64,000 nucleotides of DNA, from positions 34,702,626 through 34,766,625 of the forward strand of contig JAJLRJ010000010.1 of assembly GCA_024195265.1 (NCBI GenBank), written 5' to 3'. Made by a program: the position numbers and the translations under genes. A model generated the notes under the pieces. The model was not told the DNA's origin and made no database searches. It worked only from the letters and a program-made list of their open reading frames with translations. The DNA is from Dendrophyllia cribrosa. Its lineage: Eukaryota > Cnidaria > Anthozoa > Scleractinia > Dendrophylliidae. Position 1 is the stretch's first letter. The number at the start of each line of letters is the position of its first letter. Shown in pieces: positions 22,801-31,800 of this stretch.

Positions 22801-25800
22801 TGGTATATGATCTGTTTCCCAGTAATAATGATGTGATTCAAAAGCGACCAATGCGACCTCTTTTGTGTTAGGCCGAAAATAATGTCACTATCTGTCAAAA
22901 AATCAATATCAATATGTAACGTCCTAATCCAGAGAACAACAGACCTCCAAAAGGTTATAGCGAAATTGCAGCGACAAAAGAGATGCTCGAGAGATTCTTC
23001 TTGTGTTTTATAGAAAGTGCAAAGAGGCGACTCAACTAATTTCATTTTATATAAGGATGTATTAGTATAGATTATTCGATTGAGTAGTTTATACTGAAAG
23101 ATTCTTGTCTTGGTATCAAGGGTAACTAGATGCGGAATTAAGTAAACAACATCCCAGTCGAGGTTAGTGTCAGGAAACAAAGATGTGTATTTGTAACGTG
23201 CCGATGGGAAAACCTGAATCAGCTCAACTAATTTCCAATACAAGAATTTAGTTTTATCGACTGAGTCGATAAGGTAAATTGACCACCGTAAAAAGATTCA
23301 AATAGCTGACGTTTCGAGCGCTAGCCCTTCGTCGGAGCGAATCAAGGAATTGTGGGTAGTGTGTGGTTTTATATAGTAAGCGGTGGAGCTACGCTATTGG
23401 TGGAAATTTGGTGACGTGAAAAACAAATGTAGATTAGTTGAATGAAAAGCGTTCGTTGATTCCGTGGGGTTTGAGAGTGCCGATTTGAAAGATGATTTTT
23501 TGTTCTAGGTTTTTACGGCTTTCTGTGTTACCCTGGTGTAGGGAAAGGCCGCAGATTGTCATGTGTTGTTTAGAATGGTTAGTAAGATTAAAATGGCGCG
23601 CGACTGGTTTGGATGCGTCTTTGTCATTTTTTTCAACGTCTCGGAGATGTTCACGAAAACGGTCGCCCAGTCTCCTCCCTGTTTCGCCAATGTATATCTT
23701 TTTGCAAAAAGTACATGTAATGCAGTAGATAACATTTACGGAGGTGCATGTAAAACGATCAGTGATTTTAATAGATCGTTTGGGTCCTGTTATTTTGTCC
23801 GCGTTGTGAATGAAAGGACAAGTGTTACATCGTGTGCGTGTGCATTTGAAAGTTCCCGGTACATCGTCAGATTTCAGTGCGCTCGTAACTAGAAAGTTGC
23901 CTATGTTTTTGTCACGTTTGAATGAAATTAGTGGGGGTTGTGAAAAAATTCTGCCAGTTTCGGGGTCGTTTTGGAGTAATTTGAAATTTTTTAAAATGAT
24001 GCTTTTGACTGTGTTGTTGTGTGGGTGGAAAGTGAGGGTGAATGGAATTCTCTCGTTCTCTTCCTTCTGTGGCGTTTGTAGTGCTGACTGTCTGTCGATC
24101 TGTTGTGCACGTTGTTGGCCCGTATTAACAACAGAGTCAGGGTACCCACGTTTCTTGAAAAACTGGCACATTTCTTCTGATTTGTTGGAAAAATCAGAGT
24201 CATCACTACATAGACGTCGAAGTCTGAGAAATTGAGAATACGGAATGGCGTTTTTAACGTGCGATGGATGTGAGGATGAATGTAACAGATAACTGTGGGA
24301 ATCTGTAGGTTTGTAGTGCACACTTGTGGATAAACTGTTACCGTTGATTGAAATATTAATGTCAAGAAAAGCGACTGAGGTTTCGGAAATTTCCCAGGTA
24401 TATTTTAGAGCTGGATGAAAAGTATTGACAGAAGTTATGAATTGATTAAGTTCCTCTTTACTGGAAGAGGTAGCGCCAATGCAATCATCGATGTAACGGC
24501 CGTAGAGTTCGGGTTTGGTTCCGTGGTACTGATTAAAAAATTTGTCTTCGATGTGGCCTACAAAAAGGTTAGCGTAGCTTGGTCCCATTTTGGTGCCCAT
24601 GGCGACTCCATTTACTTGTTTGTAGTAGTTTTGGGAAAATGAAAAACAGTTAAGTGTCAAAACTAATTCGGCTAAGCGGAGCAGTGTTTCTGAGCTTGGG
24701 TTTTGAATGGAGCGCTGGTCGAAAAAATATTTTAGTGCTTGAAGTCCTTCGTCATTGGGGATGACGGTATATAAAGAGGTAATGTCCATAGTGAAAATTA
24801 ATTTGTTTTCGCTGGCAAAACTGAAATCCCGGAAAATTTCGAGTGCGTGATTGGTGTCCTTAATGTACGAGGGTAGTGATTTGACAATGGGGGCCATGAT
24901 TTTGTCTAAATAGCTAGAAATTAGTTCGGTAGGACAGCTACAAGCGGAAACAATGGGTCGGCCCGGATTGTTTGGTTTATGAATTTTAGGTTTGAAATAA
25001 ACGCGTGAGGTTCTAGGAGTAGTGATGATGAGATTGTTGGCGGTAACTGGTAATTGTTGTTTAGTAATGAGGTCTTGGATAGTTTCTTTGACAATTTTTT
25101 GGTTGGTAGAAGTGAGATCTTTATCAACTTTGGCATAGAAAGCGGTGTCAGAAAGTTGCCGAAAAGCCTCTTGTCGGTAAAGGTCGGTCCGCCAAACAAC
25201 TACCGCCCCGCCTTTGTCGGCCGCTTTGATAACAATGTCGCGTCGTTTGCTAAGACTTTTGAGCGCTGCCCATTCTCCTGTTGAAAGGTTGGAAATTTTG
25301 GTGTGGCGGTTAAATTTAAGTTTTTGGACATCGTGACGACATTTTTTGACGAAAAAATCTAGAGAAGAAAACTGGCCCTCTGGGGGAGTCCATTTTGATT
25401 TGCGAACGTTGAGTGTTTCAAAAACATCTTTTTCCGAGGTGTTAGAATTGTCTTCTTTGTCGTGGAAAAAAGCTCTTAATTGCACGCGGCGAAGGAATTT
25501 TTCAACATCGTGTTTGACTGAAAATTCGTCGGTTTGTTTCGCTATAGGAACAAAGTTTAAACCTTTACTAAGAACGGACCTCTCTGGGTTAGAAAGCGGC
25601 AAATTTTCCGGAATGGTAACGACGCCATTGTGACTATCGAATGAATGGTCGCCGGATAATTGAGGACCTATTAACTGTTCAAGTTTTTGGGTCTTGATTT
25701 GGTTAAGGCTGTTGAACAGTTTAGCATTGAGTTCTTGAATTTTAGCGCGAATTGATTGTACTAAGACAGCTGGACAAATTTTGGAAAGTTCGGAACGGTA

Positions 25801-28800
25801 TTGGATAATTTCCTTTTCGAGATTGTTACGTTTAAGGCACATAGCTCTGATAGTGATCCTCATAATATTACGCGAGAAAGAATTTTGGGCATGGTGAATT
25901 TCGTGGAAATATTGTTGATTGGAATCAGAGAATGTAGAAGCGTGAAAATTTGAACGAAACCCTTTAGGAATGACTTTGGATTGGAGGCAACGGCCGATGA
26001 AATTGATGTGACTACAGAACCTAGTTTTGGTAAAGATGTGAGTGGCTAAACGAAAGGCTAAATTAGTGGAAATGGGGGGAAAAGGAATAAGATAACTTAC
26101 GATTTCCTGGCGTAGCTCCTTGGTGAGTGCCTTGAGGTTAGGCATCGTTGTCTTCGGTTCGTTCGATTGCATTGGCGCTACCTCTTCCAGTAAAGAGGAA
26201 CTTAATCAATTCATAACTTCTGTCAATACTTTTCATCCAGCTCTAAAATATACCTGGGAAATTTCCGAAACCTCAGTCGCTTTTCTTGACATTAATATTT
26301 CAATCAACGGTAACAGTTTATCCACAAGTGTGCACTACAAACCTACAGATTCCCACAGTTATCTGTTACATTCATCCTCACATCCATCGCACGTTAAAAA
26401 CGCCATTCCGTATTCTCAATTTCTCAGACTTCGACGTCTATGTAGTGATGACTCTGATTTTTCCAACAAATCAGAAGAAATGTGCCAGTTTTTCAAGAAA
26501 CGTGGGTACCCTGACTCTGTTGTTAATACGGGCCAACAACGTGCACAACAGATCGACAGACAGTCAGCACTACAAACGCCACAGAAGGAAGAGAACGAGA
26601 GAATTCCATTCACCCTCACTTTCCACCCACACAACAACACAGTCAAAAGCATCATTTTAAAAAATTTCAAATTACTCCAAAACGACCCCGAAACTGGCAG
26701 AATTTTTTCACAACCCCCACTAATTTCATTCAAACGTGACAAAAACATAGGCAACTTTCTAGTTACGAGCGCACTGAAATCTGACGATGTACCGGGAACT
26801 TTCAAATGCACACGCACACGATGTAACACTTGTCCTTTCATTCACAACGCGGACAAAATAACAGGACCCAAACGATCTATTAAAATCACTGATCGTTTTA
26901 CATGCACCTCCGTAAATGTTATCTACTGCATTACATGTACTTTTTGCAAAAAGATATACATTGGCGAAACAGGGAGGAGACTGGGCGACCGTTTTCGTGA
27001 ACATCTCCGAGACGTTGAAAAAAATGACAAAGACGCATCCAAACCAGTCGCGCGCCATTTTAATCTTACTAACCATTCTAAACAACACATGACAATCTGC
27101 GGCCTTTCCCTACACCAGGGTAACACAGAAAGCCGTAAAAACCTAGAACAAAAAATCATCTTTCAAATCGGCACTCTCAAACCCCACGGAATCAACGAAC
27201 GCTTTTCATTCAACTAATCTACATTTGTTTTTCACGTCACCAAATTTCCACCAATAGCGTAGCTCCACCGCTTACTATATAAAACCACACACTACCCACA
27301 ATTCCTTGATTCGCTCCGACGAAGGGCTAGCGCTCGAAACGTCAGCTATTTGAATCTTTTTACGGTGGTCAATTTACCTTATCGACTCAGTCGATAAAAC
27401 TAAATTCTCGTGTTTCATCCCCCCACCGACGCAGCACCACAGTTTCTCTAGAAACTAACCCCATTAATTTCCAATACAGTTTCGAGGAGGTAAGGGAGTC
27501 AAGAGAGACATTCACATCAAAATACAGCAAGTAATCAAGATCTGAACCTTGGGCAATAGTTGAGGCATCAAATCTCTCAGCAGTGGAGTTAAGTAGGCTT
27601 TTCCATGAAGATGGAATAGAATTAAATAGGCCCAAGAAGATAAGGTAGTCATTGACATTAAGGCCTTTACTTTCAAAAAAGGACCAGTGTTTTAGCTTAC
27701 CATTATTCGTTAAAACATCGGCAAGGGATATTATACCTTTGGAATAAGGTTTCGTACAAAAAAAGGGTTTTCCTCCGATACGCAGAAATTGATTGTTCCA
27801 TATAACCTCTCTAAGGACGTGCTCTTTAGTCAGAATGGGTTTCGAGGAAAAATTGGCCCATACAGTAAAGCATTCCACATAGAACTTTGGAAGAGTGTTA
27901 GGTAAGTCAGCGATGTTAAGATTGCAATGTAATATAAATTTACCACCGTAATCTTTTAGAAAAAAAGAAAGGACTTGTTTCCATGGGCTGTTATAATTTT
28001 CAGAATATTTCTTAAGGCACATGATACGTTGAGTATCGATCAATGTTTGTATATGAGGCATTCGCAGGCCTCCATTATTGTAGTCACTAATCAAAGCAAG
28101 GCGTTTAATCTTATCCTTTCCTCTCCATATGAAGTTATATATGATAGAGTTTGCTTGTTTAATTATATCTTTGGTGAGACAAATAAGGGATGCACGGAAC
28201 ATAAATTTAGGTATAACAAATGTTTTTATAATCTGAATTTTTCCAAACAAAGTAAGACCTCTCCATTGCCAACCCTTTAAAGTTTTAGTAAGTGTTTCCA
28301 AAATAGCTTCGAAATTAAGTTCCTGTTTTTTGCGCCAATCGTACGTAAAAAAGATACCTAGGATCTTAATAGGCTTATTAAAATTTTTAATACAAACGTC
28401 CGGAGGATTTATATTCATTCGATCGCTTCCAAGCCACAAAGCTTCCGTTTTTTCATTATTTAGCTTTAAACCAGAACAAGTTCCGAATTTGTTAAGCGTT
28501 ACCGAAAGGCATTGGAAAGAAGTAAGATTTTGTAGAAACGTAGTTAAATCATCTGCGAAAGCTGTTAATTTGATTTCTTTGTTATCAATCATAATACCTT
28601 TTATGTCTTTGTCATTTCGGATTTTAATGAGCAACAGTTCTAAAGCGATAATAAAAAGGTAGGCGGAAAATGGGTCGCCTTGTCTCACGCCTCTGTGTAC
28701 CTCGAAAATCTGGGTTGAAAAACCATTATTCAGAACGCAGCTCGATATATTGGAGTATAACACGGTTACCCATTTAATGAAGGATTCGCCAAAATTAAAT

Positions 28801-31800
28801 GACTTCAATGCTTTTAACAAAAACGACCAACTTAAGGAATCAAAGGCTTTTTCAAAATCTAAAGCAACCATCAATCCAGGTAATTGCATAAGTTTGGTGT
28901 ATTCCATGATATCATCAATTGTACGGACGGCGTCAAATATCGTTCGGCCTTTGACATAAGCATATTGGTCTGCATGTATAATGTTTGGTAAAACTTTTTC
29001 TAAGCGGAGGGCGAGGGCTTTGGAGGCAATTTTAACATCAACGTTTAAGAGAGAAATTGGACGCCAGTTTTTAATATACCTTCTGTCTCTATCTTTCTTA
29101 TCAATCAACTTAATAATTGCTTGTTTTTGTGTATTAGATACTTCTCCATGATCAAAAGAATAATATAAAGAATCAGTTAGTTGTTGACCCAGCAAATTCC
29201 AAAAGCGTTTGTAAAACTCGGGTGTAATACCGTCGTTTCCAGGAGCTTTGCCATTTGAAAACTTATTAAGGGCAGCATAACACTCAGCGAGGGAAAGCTT
29301 CCCTTCACATAGCCCCTTTAAGTTTTCAGCTAGTTTTGGTATATCCCTGTTGTTAGTAAAATCTATGCATGTTTCTTCACTCACGTCGGATTCCTGATAA
29401 CTATACAGATTTTGGTAATATTTCCGAAGCTCTTTCATTATAGCATGTGGATTAACGATTATTTTACCTTGACTATCGAAAAGACGGCGAACAGCAGATT
29501 TACCAAATCGAGATTTTTCTAAGTTCAAAAAGTATTTATGATTTTTTTCACCTTTCTCGTACCAATTTACTCTAGATCGCAGAATACTTCCACGAACTAT
29601 GTAATCATACAGAAGTTCATACTCATATTTTGCAGCCTCAAGGTTAGCAATGTTTCTTTCGGACGGATCCATATTGCAATCTAATTCGCATTGTCTAAGT
29701 TTCTTTTCAGTATCCACCAAACGGGCTCTACGCTCTCTAGCCTTCTCTTTGCTATATTTTATAGTTACTTGTCGTATTTCATACTTAATTAAGTCCCACA
29801 AGATCCGTTTGTCTTTAACTTCATCATATTTAGCTAGCCAATCAGGATATTTTGAACTGATTAAATCAACATAAACAGCATCATCCAGGAGACTAGAGTT
29901 GAATTTCCAGTAGGAGGGGCCGAAAGGTTGTCTATCTAGACTATTGAGTGACAAGGTAACTGCCGAATGATCAGATTTTATAGCTGGAATAATATCCGTT
30001 TTAGCTATGTCATCCTGAGCTTCTGTGCTGATGAGCCAGTAATCCAAGTGACGTCTAATCAACGGGGTTTTTTGAGTCCAAGTAAAATTCTTTTTTTCAG
30101 GATTTTGCATTCTCCAAATATCAATTAAATTGTACGCCAGCATCAGCTCTTTTATACATCTCACAGAAGGTTTTGTCTCAATTCTTCCTCCTAAATTGTC
30201 GAGTTTGGCATCAAGGTGAGTGTTGAAATCACCACCTATGATAATCTGGTAGTCTGGGTCAACGTCAAGATCATCTAATGTAGTTATAATGCCTTCGAAA
30301 AACCTGCATTGATCAGAACTGTTTGTTGGTGCATACAGATTCACCAAGAGGAAGGGAGAGTCTTGAATAACTGCTTCTACAACTATATATCGACCGTCAG
30401 TGTCTTGTAATACATTTTTAATTTCCATATGGAGCTCATCATTAATTAGAATGAGGACACCTCTGCTATGATTTGTGCCGTGTGCAAACAACATTTTACC
30501 TCGCCATTGAAACTTCCATTCGTTCTCAATATCTCGAGTGCTGTAGGTTTCTTGTAAGAAAGCAATGTCGGCTTTTTGATTACTGATCCATGTGAATATT
30601 GATTTTCTTTTAAAAAAGTCGCGAATCCCTCGAGCATTCAGAGATAATAAATTGAAATTGTAATTAGCCATATTCATATAATAGTGTTAAAATCAACCTA
30701 AACAATGAAAAATGGTGCCATAACGTGAAAGACAAATGAAGGATATAAAGCTTTTGAAATTTAAAGCATCTGGAAAGTTTACATACATATAAAAACAAGA
30801 CAGACAAACAAAAACCTAAAAAATACAAAAATAACAACAACAAAAAAGGAGTGATGAATATGAATAAAAATATTTGGCGACTGGGAATAAACACATATAA
30901 CACAAAACATAAAACAATACATAACGAACCGACAACATGCCCCATAACACGATGTATGGGCGTCATTTCTACCTAGCCAAACGTGTTACTTTTTTTGTAC
31001 TCCGAAAGAAACGACAAACATAATAAGCAATGAGAAAAAAAAGGTTAGGTTTGAAAAGAAAAGAACCTAACACATTGAATAATGCCTATGTCACAGAGTT
31101 GTTGACTTAATGCAAATTTAGCGAAACCGATATAATTCTAGTTTGCAAGGGAATAACTATAGCGCAGTAGGAAAAAGAAAGATAATATATCGCCATAGAG
31201 AAAAGTATTTAATCTAATGGTTTATCTGGGGCAAAATATTTACCATTAATAAAAAGTTTATCAGGATGAACCTTACTAAAATAGGCGGTGTGGCCTTTCT
31301 CCCTTGCCTGTTTAAGTTTTTTTAATTGTTTTTTCCTTTCTTCGTACAGTGGTTTCGGGATATCGTCGAACACAGAGAATTCCTTGCCTTGTAGGTTTTT
31401 GCGGGCATGATCCATAACGAGTTCTTTATCCGAATAACGGAGAAACCTGGCAATTATTGGTCGCGATTTGGAGCTGTTAGGCTTGCCTAGTCGGTGGATA
31501 CGCTGGAATTCGATCTTGTCACGAGGATTTTTAATTTTAAGTTCCTTCTCCATGAACTTATATACAATTTCCTTAGTGTCCTCACCTTGTTGCTGATGGC
31601 TATTAGATGCAGCGTCGCTTTGAGAAGTAACAAATTCCTCATCGATTCCGATAAATTTGATGTTTTCTCTTCTGGAGTACGTTTCCATATAAAGCATCTG
31701 TTTCTCTAATTCTTTGACCTCAAAATTGATCGCCTTCGTGTCGCGCTTTAGGTCGGAAATGTCTTCTTCATTAAATTTAACACTTTCATCAAGCTCTTTG

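Larger units (their letters stand above)
23243..27464. mobile_element. Penelope-like element: head-to-head pair, one copy 5'-truncated
   Basis: A 14-bp duplication TAATTTCCAATACA flanks it (23229-23242, 27465-27478). The left copy runs on the minus strand (23243 to about 26165), the right copy on the plus strand (about 26165-27464). Arms 23243-24486 and 26165-27408 are inverted repeats of equal length (1,244 bp) with identical long ORFs. The right end has about 56 bp more 3' tail. Head-to-head 5'-truncated second copies are a known feature of Penelope elements. Confidence 0.88.

Noticed and set aside
23492..25633. Several open frames antisense to the Penelope ORF (also mirrored at 26416-27159)
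   Set aside because: They lie opposite a well-supported RT/GIY-YIG frame and recur only because the element is an inverted repeat.
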